From: Lwoffella lincolnii
GTDB taxonomy: Bacteria; Pseudomonadota; Gammaproteobacteria; Pseudomonadales; Moraxellaceae
Assembly: GCF_002014765.1 (NCBI RefSeq)
Contig: NZ_MUYT01000004.1
Location: forward strand, 310,001 to 374,000
DNA length: 64,000 nt
Reading direction: 5' to 3'
Shown: positions 27,520-37,592 of the stretch, one piece after another
How the letters are laid out: every line of letters begins with the position of its first letter
Position numbering within the stretch: position 1 is the stretch's first letter
The notes under the pieces: generated by a model
The model's database searches: none
The model's input: the letters and a program-made list of their open reading frames with translations, nothing else
Told to the model about the DNA's origin: nothing
Position numbers and translations under genes: made by a program

Positions 27520-28674
27520 ATGTCTCATATGAAAGCCATTTGTTCCGTTACGCTGACTTGTTTGGCACTAAGTCTTGGCGGTTGCCAATCTTTATCTTGG
27601 TTCAATAAATCAACAGATGCCATTGCCACTGCCGAAAATAGTGCTGAAGAATATTATCGCATTGCCAGTGAAGCGATTAAAAAAGGCAATTACAATCATG
27701 CCTCAGAAAACTTAAATAATCTAAGAACCTTTTATCCTGCTGGGCGGTTGGCAGAGCAAGCATTGTTGGATTTGATATATGCGTCTTATCAGCAGGGCGA
27801 ATATGAACAAGCAACGGATTATGCCAATCAATTCATCACGTTATATCCCACTCACCCAAGAGTCGATTATGCTCAGTATGTCAAGGGTGTCGCCACCATG
27901 CAGGGCGAATCTGGATTGCTTAATGTGTTTAATCTGGATAAATCTCAACGTGACACTGCTTATTATCGAGCGGCATTTTATGATTTTTTAATCTTGGTCA
28001 GCCGTTACCCCAACAGCATTTATGCACCTGATGCGGCTCAGCGTATGACTTATATTTATAATGAGCTGGCAGCTCACGAGATGTATGTGGCAGATTGGTA
28101 TGTTAAGCGTGAAGCTTATTTGGCAGCCGCCAATCGTGCCAAATGGGTATTTCAGTATTATCCTCAAAGCAGTTCTGTCCCTCATGCCATTGCCACCATG
28201 GCATATGCCTATGAGCAACTGGGCATGACCGATACCGCCAAAGACTATAAAACCTTATTACAAATTAACTATCCTAATTTGCTTGGTCATCAAGGACAAG
28301 TGCTACTGCCCAGTGCCACCAAACAATCTTGGCTAAATAAAATCAGTTTTGGCAAACTGGGTAAGGCAAACACACCACAACAGTCTCAAACCACAGGCAG
28401 TCATACACAAGCCACCAAAGAACAAATCATCAGTCAAGCATCACAGCTACAACTGCCCAGCAGTGCTAATATGACAACAACACAAAGCACTAAGACAAAT
28501 GACTTTAATAACTCTGCCACAAATCATGGTATCCGTTTTGGTCTGGCAGATGAGCGTCGCATCAATGATGATGTTATCCCTGCAAACACTGACCAAGACA
28601 ATGCAATCACCACTCCAATGCCCTCACTGGCTGATGTTGCCATTGAACCGATTGTGATGCCAACCACCAACTAA
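27520..28674 (+). CDS. bamD: Outer-membrane assembly lipoprotein BamD
   Basis: 384 residues from the ATG at 27520; an earlier in-frame codon would add residues ahead of the signal peptide. The signal peptide ends in a lipobox, SLGGC, with Cys22 as the lipid-bearing residue. Five TPR-like repeats follow (AEEYYRIASEAIKKGNYNHA onward), matching BamD, the essential partner of BamA in beta-barrel insertion. The C-terminal ~120 residues beyond the usual ~245-residue BamD are Gln/Thr/Ser-rich and low in complexity. The stop codon is the start of a 14-bp repeat array. Confidence 0.92.
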   Translation: MSHMKAICSVTLTCLALSLGGCQSLSWFNKSTDAIATAENSAEEYYRIASEAIKKGNYNHASENLNNLRTFYPAGRLAEQALLDLIYASYQQGEYEQATDYANQFITLYPTHPRVDYAQYVKGVATMQGESGLLNVFNLDKSQRDTAYYRAAFYDFLILVSRYPNSIYAPDAAQRMTYIYNELAAHEMYVADWYVKREAYLAAANRAKWVFQYYPQSSSVPHAIATMAYAYEQLGMTDTAKDYKTLLQINYPNLLGHQGQVLLPSATKQSWLNKISFGKLGKANTPQQSQTTGSHTQATKEQIISQASQLQLPSSANMTTTQSTKTNDFNNSATNHGIRFGLADERRINDDVIPANTDQDNAITTPMPSLADVAIEPIVMPTTN

Positions 28675-28710
28675 ATAACAATGTTCAAATAACAATGTTT
28701 AAATAACAAT
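28673..28710. repeat. Tandem repeat, 14 bp x 2.7, starting at the bamD stop
   Basis: Copies of aaataacaatgttc begin on the second base of the bamD stop codon: one exact, one with a single change, one partial. It looks like an expansion that began at the gene's end. Confidence 0.8.
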
Positions 28711-28863
28711 ACCCTAATAGCAACACCAAATGATGGTGGTCTTATCAAACCACAAACATTTTGGTCAATGACTATCTTCAATGATTGTCTAATGGCTTTA
28801 GAACCTGTTAATCATCAATTGACGCTTTAGTGCTGTCTTTTATCGTCTTGTCAATGGATCATC

Positions 28864-31026
28864 ATGAACATACCCAATCATATCATTGACCAGCTAAACA
28901 GTCAGGCAGATTTGGTTGGCATCATCGGTCGGCACACGCAACTAAAAAAAGCAGGCAATGAGTTTAAGGGCTGTTGCCCTTTTCATGGTGAAAAAACGCC
29001 GTCCTTTTATGTCAATCCCAGTAAAAATCTATATCACTGCTTTGGCTGTGGGGTCAGTGGTAACGCCATCAGTTTTTTAAAGGATTATGAAAATTTAACG
29101 TTCATTGAAGCGGTGCATGAGCTGTCAAAACAGACAGGCATTACCATTCCAGAAAATGACAAACAACATACCCGCTATCGCCGTGGTCATCAGTCAACCA
29201 CTCAGTCAACCACCAAACCAACCAAGCAAGCAAGCAACCACCAAGCCAAGCAAGTAGGCAATCATCAAACACATGGCATCACACATCATGACCATGGCAT
29301 GCCACCTTATCATGATGTGCCATTGCTGGATACTACCTTGGCAATGAATGCTTTGGCTGACACATCATTGATTGACACATCATCATTCACCGATTGGCAC
29401 CATTCTAACCTTGTTCATTCTGCTGATGATCACGCCAACCAACATGCCGATGGTGATTTATATGAACTGTTACAACGGGTACAACAGTTTTATCAACATC
29501 AATTACAACAAACTCCCACCGCTCAGCGTTATTTTATCAGTCGTGGACTCACTTGGCAGACCATTGCCACCTTTGGGCTTGGCTATGCTCCAAGTGGTTG
29601 GCAACACTTATCACAGGCGTTTCCTGATGACATAGAAGGATTGAAAATATTGGGGCTTATTCGCCAATCTGATGGCGGACGTGATTATGATTTGCTCAGA
29701 GAACGGGTCATTTTTGCCATTCGTGATAATCAAGGACGGGTCATTGGGTTTGCAGGGCGAGCATTAGACAACGAGATTAAGCCAAAATACATCAATTCTT
29801 CTGATTCACCTGTCTTTCATAAACAACAAGTACTGTATGGCTATTATGAATCACGTCAGCAAAAAGCCAGTCGCTGGTTGGTGGTGGAAGGTTATATGGA
29901 CGTGATTGCTTTGTATCAAGCAGGCATCTATGGGGCAGTGGCTTCAATGGGAACTGCCACCAATGAGAAACAAATCCAGCGGTTACTCAAATTTAACGAC
30001 ACTTTAACCTTGTGCTTTGATGGTGATTCCGCAGGGCAAACGGCGGCATGGCGAACGCTACAACTAAGCTTGCCCATTTTACAAGACACCCAGACATTAA
30101 AATTTTTAACACTGCCACAAGGGCATGACCCTGATAGTTATGTCAAAATGTTTGGCAAAGACAGCATGGTTGAGCAAATAGACAATGCCACCATACTCTC
30201 AGATTATGTGTTTGCTTATCTTAGCACGCAGATTGACTCAGAATCACCTGAAGGCAAAGCCAAGATGATGTCTCAAGTCAAACAGCTGACTGCTTTATTG
30301 CCCAAAGGCAGTAGTTTTCGCCATCTGCTCAACAACGACATCTATTATCGGTTAACGGGCAGACGCAACCAAAACAAAGCCGTTAAAGATGCGTTGCTTA
30401 ACTTTAATAGCCCTTTACAAATTCACCACCACCTTCAACTGTGCTTATTTTACCAACCTGAACTCATAGATGTGGTATCGCTTGAGCAGATTTGGCGGAC
30501 ATCTAATATCCATGCTTATCGGCAAATCAGCCATGAAATCAGCAAATTAACCAACAACAACTTGCCCATTCCGCCACTGCCCACATGGAGAGATTTTGGC
30601 AGAAAAAGAGAGGACAGACAAAAAGATGACCAACCAAACGACAACAATGACACAAAACAAGACATGGCGTTACCCAAATTGGTTGAACTGATTGAGTTGC
30701 GATTATCACAGTCAGACAACAAGGTGCTGTTCACATCACCCAACCACGCCTTTCATCATTTACTGGCAAGCCTGCCATCTTCTTTGTATGCTGACATCAT
30801 TCCACATTGGGCAAATTTTTATCACAGTTTTAGTCAACAAACGGTGAGCGATTTGTCCTTATTGTTCCAAGAGTTGTTATATCAACAGTTAGATGCGATA
30901 TTTGAACAACAAATGCAAGATTATCAGTCCATATATGCTCGTGAATTGATTAATAAACAACGCCAACAGCTGAAAACTTGGCTATCCATGTTGCAACAAA
31001 GTTTTAATGCTGTAACAAAGTTTTAA
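28864..31026 (+). CDS. dnaG: DNA primase
   Basis: 720 residues; E. coli DnaG has 581. Makes RNA primers at the replication fork. The N-terminal zinc ribbon has its ligands in CCPFHGEK (Cys38, His41) and YHCFGCG (Cys59, Cys62). The TOPRIM core shows LVVEGYMDVIAL and LCFDGDSAGQTAAW. A C-terminal DnaB-binding helical domain follows. The extra length is mainly a His/Gln/Thr/Asp-rich insert at about 105-195, between the zinc ribbon and polymerase core, plus a Lys/Asp/Asn stretch near 580-600. The last codons and stop lie inside a 19-bp tandem repeat. Confidence 0.95.
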   Translation: MNIPNHIIDQLNSQADLVGIIGRHTQLKKAGNEFKGCCPFHGEKTPSFYVNPSKNLYHCFGCGVSGNAISFLKDYENLTFIEAVHELSKQTGITIPENDKQHTRYRRGHQSTTQSTTKPTKQASNHQAKQVGNHQTHGITHHDHGMPPYHDVPLLDTTLAMNALADTSLIDTSSFTDWHHSNLVHSADDHANQHADGDLYELLQRVQQFYQHQLQQTPTAQRYFISRGLTWQTIATFGLGYAPSGWQHLSQAFPDDIEGLKILGLIRQSDGGRDYDLLRERVIFAIRDNQGRVIGFAGRALDNEIKPKYINSSDSPVFHKQQVLYGYYESRQQKASRWLVVEGYMDVIALYQAGIYGAVASMGTATNEKQIQRLLKFNDTLTLCFDGDSAGQTAAWRTLQLSLPILQDTQTLKFLTLPQGHDPDSYVKMFGKDSMVEQIDNATILSDYVFAYLSTQIDSESPEGKAKMMSQVKQLTALLPKGSSFRHLLNNDIYYRLTGRRNQNKAVKDALLNFNSPLQIHHHLQLCLFYQPELIDVVSLEQIWRTSNIHAYRQISHEISKLTNNNLPIPPLPTWRDFGRKREDRQKDDQPNDNNDTKQDMALPKLVELIELRLSQSDNKVLFTSPNHAFHHLLASLPSSLYADIIPHWANFYHSFSQQTVSDLSLLFQELLYQQLDAIFEQQMQDYQSIYARELINKQRQQLKTWLSMLQQSFNAVTKF

Positions 31027-31051
31027 TGCCATAACAAAGTTTTACATTGTC
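30995..31051. repeat. Tandem repeat, 19 bp x 3, across the dnaG stop
   Basis: Three copies of aacaaagttttaatgc plus three variable bases; the third has diverged at its 3' end. The dnaG stop codon lies in the second copy, so copy-number change would alter the DnaG tail. Confidence 0.85.
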
Positions 31052-31063
31052 ATTCAACTTTAA

Positions 31064-32314
31064 TCAAGACAAACTGGATTTAAAATCTTCATAAGTGAAT
31101 TGTCGTTGTGTTTCAATTTGTCCATTCAACCGCTTAATCACAATCGCTGGCATGGCAGCACCATTAAACCAATTCTTTTTTACCATGGTATAGCCTGCGG
31201 CATTGCCAAAGGCAACTTTATCACCAGTTTTTAGCTCAATGTCATTCAATGCGTATTCACCAAAAATGTCCCCTGCCAAGCAGGATTTACCATAGATGAT
31301 GGTATTGCTGTCATTGGTCTTATTGTCAGAAACATTTGTGTCATCATTATTTATGCCATCATTATTTATGCCATCATTGTTGTCCTGCAGCTGGCTAATG
31401 GGGAATAAATTGATGTTTTGGTCATTGATACCAACCAAGGAGGCAGATTCTCGATAAATCAATAAATCCAACATGTGCGCTTCAATACTGGCATCAACCA
31501 CTGCCAAAGGCTTACCATTGTGCATGGTGTCCAACACGCTGGTTACCAGTAACGCACCATTGTGAATGCTTGCTTCTCCCGGCTCAAGATAAACTTGCAC
31601 GCCAAAGTCATCAGAAAATTGTTTTAGCCGTTTAGCAAACGCTTCCACAGGGTAATCTTGAGCAATGTAATGAATGCCACCACCCAAACTCACCCAATCC
31701 AAACATGGCAACACATCAGAAAATTTATTTTCAATGTCATCTAAACTGGCACAAAAAGCATGAAAATCATCATTTTCACAGTTGTTATGTATCATGATGC
31801 CACTGATGTCATTAATCACTGACATGATTTTATCCACATCATGCTCACCCAAACGACTAAATGGGCGTGCAGGGTCGGCAATGATGAAAGAGGAATTGCT
31901 GGTTTTTGGGTTGACACGCAGACCAATGGGAATGCCCTTTTCATCAGCAACATGACGAAAGGCGTTCAGCTGGCTGAAGCTGTTAAAAATGATTTTATCA
32001 GCATGGCTCACCACATCATAGATTTCATGTTCAGCGTACGCCACACTGTAGGCATGGGTTTCACCGCCAAATTTTTCTGCCCCCAATCGCACTTCGTTGA
32101 GTGATGATGACGTTGTTCCATGTAAATAAGGTTTCATGGCATCAAACACCCCCCAAGTGGCAAAACATTTGAGTGCCAATAATGCTTTTGCCCCTGATAG
32201 GTCGCAAATGCGTTTGATGATGGTTAAATTGTTGACAATGGCTTGTTCATCTATCAGATAATAAGGGGTGGGTAAGTTGGGTGTTGTTGATTCAATGATT
32301 TTTTGACTGGACAT
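31064..32314 (-). CDS. nspC: Carboxynorspermidine decarboxylase
   Basis: 416 residues from the ATG at 32314 (AAGGAAA 6 bases upstream; an ATG nine codons earlier lacks a site). A PLP enzyme of the alanine-racemase-fold decarboxylases: the PLP Lys is Lys49 in KALLALKCFATW, and CLDWVSLGGGIHY and VYLEPGEA are NspC motifs. It decarboxylates carboxyspermidine or carboxynorspermidine to the polyamine. The proposed partner dehydrogenase is at 10187-11446, about 20 kb away. A 15-bp repeat (31342-31379) creates an NDGIN repeat followed by an Asp/Asn/Thr-rich insert near residue 330. dnaG converges on its 3' end. Confidence 0.88.
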   Translation of the reverse strand: MSSQKIIESTTPNLPTPYYLIDEQAIVNNLTIIKRICDLSGAKALLALKCFATWGVFDAMKPYLHGTTSSSLNEVRLGAEKFGGETHAYSVAYAEHEIYDVVSHADKIIFNSFSQLNAFRHVADEKGIPIGLRVNPKTSNSSFIIADPARPFSRLGEHDVDKIMSVINDISGIMIHNNCENDDFHAFCASLDDIENKFSDVLPCLDWVSLGGGIHYIAQDYPVEAFAKRLKQFSDDFGVQVYLEPGEASIHNGALLVTSVLDTMHNGKPLAVVDASIEAHMLDLLIYRESASLVGINDQNINLFPISQLQDNNDGINNDGINNDDTNVSDNKTNDSNTIIYGKSCLAGDIFGEYALNDIELKTGDKVAFGNAAGYTMVKKNWFNGAAMPAIVIKRLNGQIETQRQFTYEDFKSSLS

Positions 32315-32359
32315 GGGATTTTCCTTACAGGTTGCATTCAATGAACAAATATTTCAATA

Positions 32360-32384
32360 AAAACGCCTATCCATTAAGATAGGC
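32360..32384 (-). terminator. Rho-independent terminator of the glutamate dehydrogenase gene
   Basis: On the minus strand, stem GCCTATC/GATAGGC with a 6-base loop is followed by GTTTTT. It lies about 50 bp after the stop of the large dehydrogenase gene and ahead of nspC. Confidence 0.8.
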
Positions 32385-32435
32385 ATTAAGTTAGGTATTT
32401 TAGTGATTAGGCACATTCTCTAAAAAAGCGTTTTA

Positions 32436-35400
32436 TCAAGATGATAAATTCAAACTGCCCATCTCACTTAACAACACAGATAACGCTGATAAACTGACCT
32501 GCCCTACGTCATCAGTACCGCTTAGGTCATCTTTGGCTTGTTGCAAACGCTCAAGCTCTGCGTGGTTTTGCTCTTGCCATTGTTTGATGGCAATGACAGG
32601 ATTGTCTTCATCAAGCAGTGGCAAAGCAATCGCCTTGATGGTCTTGTTGAGTTCATGGATTAACGCATTATTGGCACGTCTGTCCCAATGGCTTTGTTGT
32701 GGCAAAGACGCTACTTGAGCGTATAACCAACCCACATTTAAAGCATCGTAAACAGCGAAATATACTTGGGCGGTTGTGCGAATGTCACTGTCTGCTTGCT
32801 GTGCCAGTTGAACCACATCTAAGGCAAACGGATAAATTGGCAATTTGGCAAAGACATCAGCTTGCTCAGCACTGAGACCAGCATTTAACATCTCATCACG
32901 GCTGTCTTGCAAACTCTTAGCAAAATGAACATTCATCAGCTCTTCATCTGCCAATAATTGTTGCACAGTGGCTTTGAACTTATCGGTCATCTCGGTAATG
33001 GACAGCTTTTGCCCATTGGCATTGATAAACCATGCCATGCCCTGCTTGAGTGCTTGACGGATTTTTAACTCAAGTCTGATTTGTTCTTGGGCAGCCACTT
33101 GGTTATCTAACTCTTCTAGCACACGCCATGCGTGATACACATCATAAACATCACGGGCGATGGCATAGGCTCGAGTGATGGTTGGGACGTCTTGCCCTGT
33201 CTCTTCGGTTAAGCGAAAAACATTTTCGATGCCCAGTCGATTAACCAGTCCATTGGTGAGATAAGTACTGATGATTTCACGGTGTAAACGATGTTCGGTC
33301 ATCTGTTCAAAGTAAGGCGTGTCCAACACATCAGGGAAGTATTTACGCAACTCATTGGTAAAGTAAGCTTCATCGGGTAAGTCTGATGTGAGCAGATTGT
33401 CATATACCCACATTTTGCCATAAGCAAGCAGTATGGCAAACTCTGGATTGGTCAGACCCTTACCTGATTTTTGTCGCTCTGCCATCACGGTGTCATTGGG
33501 CAGTCGTTCAATGGTACGGTCAAGGCGACCGTTGCTTTCTAGCATTTGCATAAATCGCTGATGTTCATTAAGGCGTTCCACCGCTTGATAGGCACTTAAC
33601 TCAATGGTCTGTGGTTGTAGGTAGTTTTGGCGTAACACCAATTCAGCAACACTGTCGGTCATGGACTCAAGCAATTCATTGCGTTGCTTCATGGTCATGT
33701 CGCCTTGCTTGACCACATCACCCAGCAAAATTTTGATGTTAACTTCATGATCAGAGCAGTTCACCCCACCTGAGTTGTCAATGGCATCGGTATAAATGCG
33801 TCCACCATGTTGAGCATACTCGATACGACCCAATTGGGTACACCCCAAATTACCGCCTTCACCAATAATTTTGGCACGCACTTCATCACCATTGACTCGC
33901 AAACTGTCATTGGCTTTGTCACCCACATCAGCATGCGTCTCACTACTGGCTTTGACATAAGTGCCAATACCACCATTCCAAATCAAATCAACAGGGGCTT
34001 TAAGTAACGCATGTATCAGCTCATTGGGGGTTAAGCTGTCTTCTTCAATGGCAAAGGCTTGTTTCATCTCATCGGTGATGCTGATGGACTTGGCTTGTCT
34101 TGAGAACACACCGCCACCTTGGCTAATCAGCTGTGGGTCATAGTCTTGCCAGCTTGAGCGTGGCAAATTAAACAGACGCTCACGTTCAGCATGACTGATT
34201 TTGGCATCTGGAGTGGGGTCGATAAAGATATGTAGGTGGTTAAATGCCGCTTGCAACAAGGTATTGTCTGATAATAACATGCCGTTACCAAAGACATCGC
34301 CACTCATGTCACCAATACCCACCACAGTGAATTCATCGGTATGTTGAATGTCTTTACCCATTAAGCGGAAGTGTCGCTTGACAGACTCCCATGCCCCACG
34401 AGCGGTGATGCCCATGGCTTTATGGTCATAACCCACCGAACCACCAGATGCAAAGGCATCATCTAACCAAAAATCATATTCTGCCGCTAAGGCATTGGCG
34501 ATGTCTGAAAAGCTGGCAGTGCCTTTATCGGCTGCCACCACCAAATAAGGGTCATCGTCATCATGACGCATGGTGTCATTTGGTGGCACAATTTGCCCAT
34601 CGATAATGTTGTCGGTAATGTCAAGCATGCCTCGGATAAAGGTCTGATAACAAGCGATGCCTTCTTTTAGCCACGCTTCTCTGTCCATGCCTGCCTGACG
34701 AGTTTTGACAATAAAGCCACCTTTTGAGCCAACTGGCACGATAACCGCATTTTTCACCATTTGTGCTTTGACCAGACCAAGCACTTCAGTGCGAAAATCT
34801 TCCATTCTGTCTGACCAACGTAAACCGCCACGAGCGACTTTACCACCTCGCAAATGCACCGCTTCTACTTTGGGTGAATACACATAAATTTCAAACATTG
34901 GCTTAGGTTCAGGCAGGTGTGGAATGGCATTGGCAGCAAACTTAAACGACAAACGGTCTTTGCGTTTACCAGCTTCATCACGTTGATAAAAGTTGGTGCG
35001 CAACATCGCATGAAGTAAATCTAACAACCAGTGAATGATGCGGTCTTCATCCAAACTGCTCACTTGCTTTAATTGCTCATCAATATGGGCTTGAATTTCT
35101 TTGATGGCAGACTCACGTTCTGTCATCTCTGGCGACATGCGAGCATGGAATAATTCTACCAACTTCACGGTGATGGAGGCATGTGCCACCAATGTCTGCA
35201 CAATATAGTCATAAGAAAACGGGGCTTTTGCTTGTAGCATATAACGTGATAACGCACGCAACACGACCACATCATAGGTGTCTAATTTACTGACCAAAAT
35301 CAGCTCATTTAAGCGATCGCTTTCAACTTCTTCTTGCCAAATACGTTGTAGACTGTCTTCAAACTGACCACGTACCACTGACAAATTCACCGTATCCACA

Positions 35401-37274
35401 TGGCGTAATTGTAACGCATATTCTTGCATCCACAGTGTCGGTTGAGTGGCAATCTCATACGTGTTGGCAGAGATGACTGCCACACCAAAATCTTCTAAAA
35501 TTGGCAACACATTAGATAAAATGGCAGGACGGTCTGTGCCATATAACTTTAAATGTAGCTCGTTATCAGCATCACCTGTGGATTGGAATAAGTGCCACTG
35601 CATGGGGTTATCATCACTTAGCCCATTTAGGCGTTTGATGTCTTCTACCGCCGTGCGTGGGTCAAAATTTTCTTGATACGCCGCAGGAATGACAGATTTA
35701 TAGCGATTAAGCAAACCATTGGCTTGATTTTCACCCAAATCATCAAGCAATGCCTTAGCAAAACCATCTGACCAATCTTGCATCAATAGGCTAAGCTTAT
35801 GCTCTAATTTGCTGATGTCCACGTGATTGATTCGCCCTGGAATGGTTCGAACATGCACATGCACCCGTGCATGATAGGCTTCTTTCATCTGAGTACTAAA
35901 CCCTGAAGATGTGCCACCGAAGGCATCAACCAAGGCTTTTTGGACTTTAATACGCAACATGGTGTTAAATTTATCTCTTGGGATATAAACCAAACAAGAG
36001 ACAAAACGTTGATAATGATCAACACGAGCAAATAAACGCAGACGATGCTTATCTTGTAGTTGCGAAATTCCTGTAACGATGGGATACAACTCATCAGTAT
36101 CGCCTTGAAATAAGTCATCTCTTGGCAGAGTATTGATGATGTGCATCATTTTTTGATGGGCATGCCCATGCTTAGGCAACTGTGCCATGTCTAACAAAGT
36201 TGTGGCTTTTTCTCTTAATAGAGGAATTTGCTGTACACTAAGCTGATAGGCTTGTGATGTCAGCAAGCCAATAAAGCGGTATTCACCCACCACATTGCTT
36301 TTATCATCGAACTTATGAATGCCCAAAAAGTCCATATACACAGGACGATGCACAGGTGATTGCTGGCTTGATTTAGACAATAAAAGCACCTTAGGCAAAA
36401 TCAATAATTGCTTAAGCTGTTCTGGCAGTTGCTTAAAGCTTGCTGATGGTTTGTCTTCGTCGGCTGTTCGCAACAGCCCCAAACCTGAACCACCGACGGT
36501 AATGAGCTCTATCCCACCACGCTCATCTTGCTCTAAACGGTACTCTCGAAAGCCCAAAAAGATAAAGTGATCGTTTAAAATCCATGATAAAAACGCTTCT
36601 ATCTCTTCATAAGAATGATAATCATCTGGCAGTGTGACTTGACTCAATTCATTTTTGATGTGTTGTAAGCGATCGTGCATCTGTTGCCAATCATTGGTGA
36701 TGGTGTCAAGTATCCCCACTTTATTAAGAAGTGTCTGCTCAAGTTCGGGTAAATCATTGGCATCTTGACGGTCAATTTCAATATGAATGAGTGACATGTG
36801 TTTGGTGTGGCTGGTATTAGCAGAGCTGACTGCCTGAATGCGACGTTCATTGTCCCATTGAATGTCCATGATGGTGTTGTGAATGCGATGCACATTGATG
36901 CCCTGCTCTTCTAGAGTCATGGTCATGGTGTCCACCAAAAATGGACGATCATACGCCACGATTTGTATCACGGTATGCGAACTGTGAAAGTGGTGAGCTT
37001 CAGCAACAGGATTTATCACCGCAATCTGTGGTTGTCCAGTTTGATAACGGGTGAGCATCATATAGTGATGCAATGCCATGCCTGCCAAGTCATCGTTACT
37101 GTATTTGGCGGCTGTCTCGTGATACAAACTGTGATAGTAAGCCATCATAAAATCAGGCAAACTGCTCTGTTTATTAGAGATGTATTGATTAGCAATGTCT
37201 GCCAGTTGATTTAAGCGTTCGCCATCGATGTGTTGGCTTTGAGTGCTGTGATGTGATTGGTTGTGGTGTGTCAT
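32436..37274 (-). CDS. NAD-specific glutamate dehydrogenase, large (180-kDa) class
   Basis: 1612 residues from the ATG at 37274 (AAGGGA 5 bases upstream; a start 15 codons earlier has no site). Deaminates glutamate to 2-oxoglutarate with NAD, mainly for amino-acid catabolism. This giant class carries long N-terminal ACT-like regulatory regions (about 1-650), then the catalytic core (about 700-1250) with ARGGLRWSDRMEDFRTEVLG, KNAVIVPVGSKGGF and FTVVGIGDMSGDVFGNGML, and a helical C-terminal region. Pairs naturally with PutA, whose product is glutamate. It is transcribed alone, with its own terminator. Confidence 0.95.
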   Translation of the reverse strand: MTHHNQSHHSTQSQHIDGERLNQLADIANQYISNKQSSLPDFMMAYYHSLYHETAAKYSNDDLAGMALHHYMMLTRYQTGQPQIAVINPVAEAHHFHSSHTVIQIVAYDRPFLVDTMTMTLEEQGINVHRIHNTIMDIQWDNERRIQAVSSANTSHTKHMSLIHIEIDRQDANDLPELEQTLLNKVGILDTITNDWQQMHDRLQHIKNELSQVTLPDDYHSYEEIEAFLSWILNDHFIFLGFREYRLEQDERGGIELITVGGSGLGLLRTADEDKPSASFKQLPEQLKQLLILPKVLLLSKSSQQSPVHRPVYMDFLGIHKFDDKSNVVGEYRFIGLLTSQAYQLSVQQIPLLREKATTLLDMAQLPKHGHAHQKMMHIINTLPRDDLFQGDTDELYPIVTGISQLQDKHRLRLFARVDHYQRFVSCLVYIPRDKFNTMLRIKVQKALVDAFGGTSSGFSTQMKEAYHARVHVHVRTIPGRINHVDISKLEHKLSLLMQDWSDGFAKALLDDLGENQANGLLNRYKSVIPAAYQENFDPRTAVEDIKRLNGLSDDNPMQWHLFQSTGDADNELHLKLYGTDRPAILSNVLPILEDFGVAVISANTYEIATQPTLWMQEYALQLRHVDTVNLSVVRGQFEDSLQRIWQEEVESDRLNELILVSKLDTYDVVVLRALSRYMLQAKAPFSYDYIVQTLVAHASITVKLVELFHARMSPEMTERESAIKEIQAHIDEQLKQVSSLDEDRIIHWLLDLLHAMLRTNFYQRDEAGKRKDRLSFKFAANAIPHLPEPKPMFEIYVYSPKVEAVHLRGGKVARGGLRWSDRMEDFRTEVLGLVKAQMVKNAVIVPVGSKGGFIVKTRQAGMDREAWLKEGIACYQTFIRGMLDITDNIIDGQIVPPNDTMRHDDDDPYLVVAADKGTASFSDIANALAAEYDFWLDDAFASGGSVGYDHKAMGITARGAWESVKRHFRLMGKDIQHTDEFTVVGIGDMSGDVFGNGMLLSDNTLLQAAFNHLHIFIDPTPDAKISHAERERLFNLPRSSWQDYDPQLISQGGGVFSRQAKSISITDEMKQAFAIEEDSLTPNELIHALLKAPVDLIWNGGIGTYVKASSETHADVGDKANDSLRVNGDEVRAKIIGEGGNLGCTQLGRIEYAQHGGRIYTDAIDNSGGVNCSDHEVNIKILLGDVVKQGDMTMKQRNELLESMTDSVAELVLRQNYLQPQTIELSAYQAVERLNEHQRFMQMLESNGRLDRTIERLPNDTVMAERQKSGKGLTNPEFAILLAYGKMWVYDNLLTSDLPDEAYFTNELRKYFPDVLDTPYFEQMTEHRLHREIISTYLTNGLVNRLGIENVFRLTEETGQDVPTITRAYAIARDVYDVYHAWRVLEELDNQVAAQEQIRLELKIRQALKQGMAWFINANGQKLSITEMTDKFKATVQQLLADEELMNVHFAKSLQDSRDEMLNAGLSAEQADVFAKLPIYPFALDVVQLAQQADSDIRTTAQVYFAVYDALNVGWLYAQVASLPQQSHWDRRANNALIHELNKTIKAIALPLLDEDNPVIAIKQWQEQNHAELERLQQAKDDLSGTDDVGQVSLSALSVLLSEMGSLNLSS

Positions 37275-37592
37275 AAAATCCCTTATTGAGTTTAGGTTTG
37301 GGTTTATTTGGCTGTTCATCTATTTGGCTGCCCATCAAAGTGGCACATGGTTATTTGTGGATAATGATTTGTGGGTAATGATTTATGGATAATTATGGGT
37401 GATAGTAACATGGTTAACGGTTGTTTGGCAGACATCGTCCCCATGATTTGCATAAAGTAACGAAAAATTACAAATTTGACCCAACTCAACCCAAGCGAAA
37501 CCAAACCAAATAAAAATGCCATGTGCCATGTAAGTAAGCACCATGAGTCAAGGCAGGTAAGATTTAAATCAGTGATATTTTATAGATATGAT
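37275..37592. other. Intergenic region upstream of the glutamate dehydrogenase
   Basis: 318 bases between the large dehydrogenase and the WG-repeat gene, both on the minus strand. At about 37355-37410 it has a run of imperfect direct repeats built on ggataatgattt and gtaatgattt, 55-110 bases upstream of the dehydrogenase start, which could be binding sites. No gene is supported here. Confidence 0.5.
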
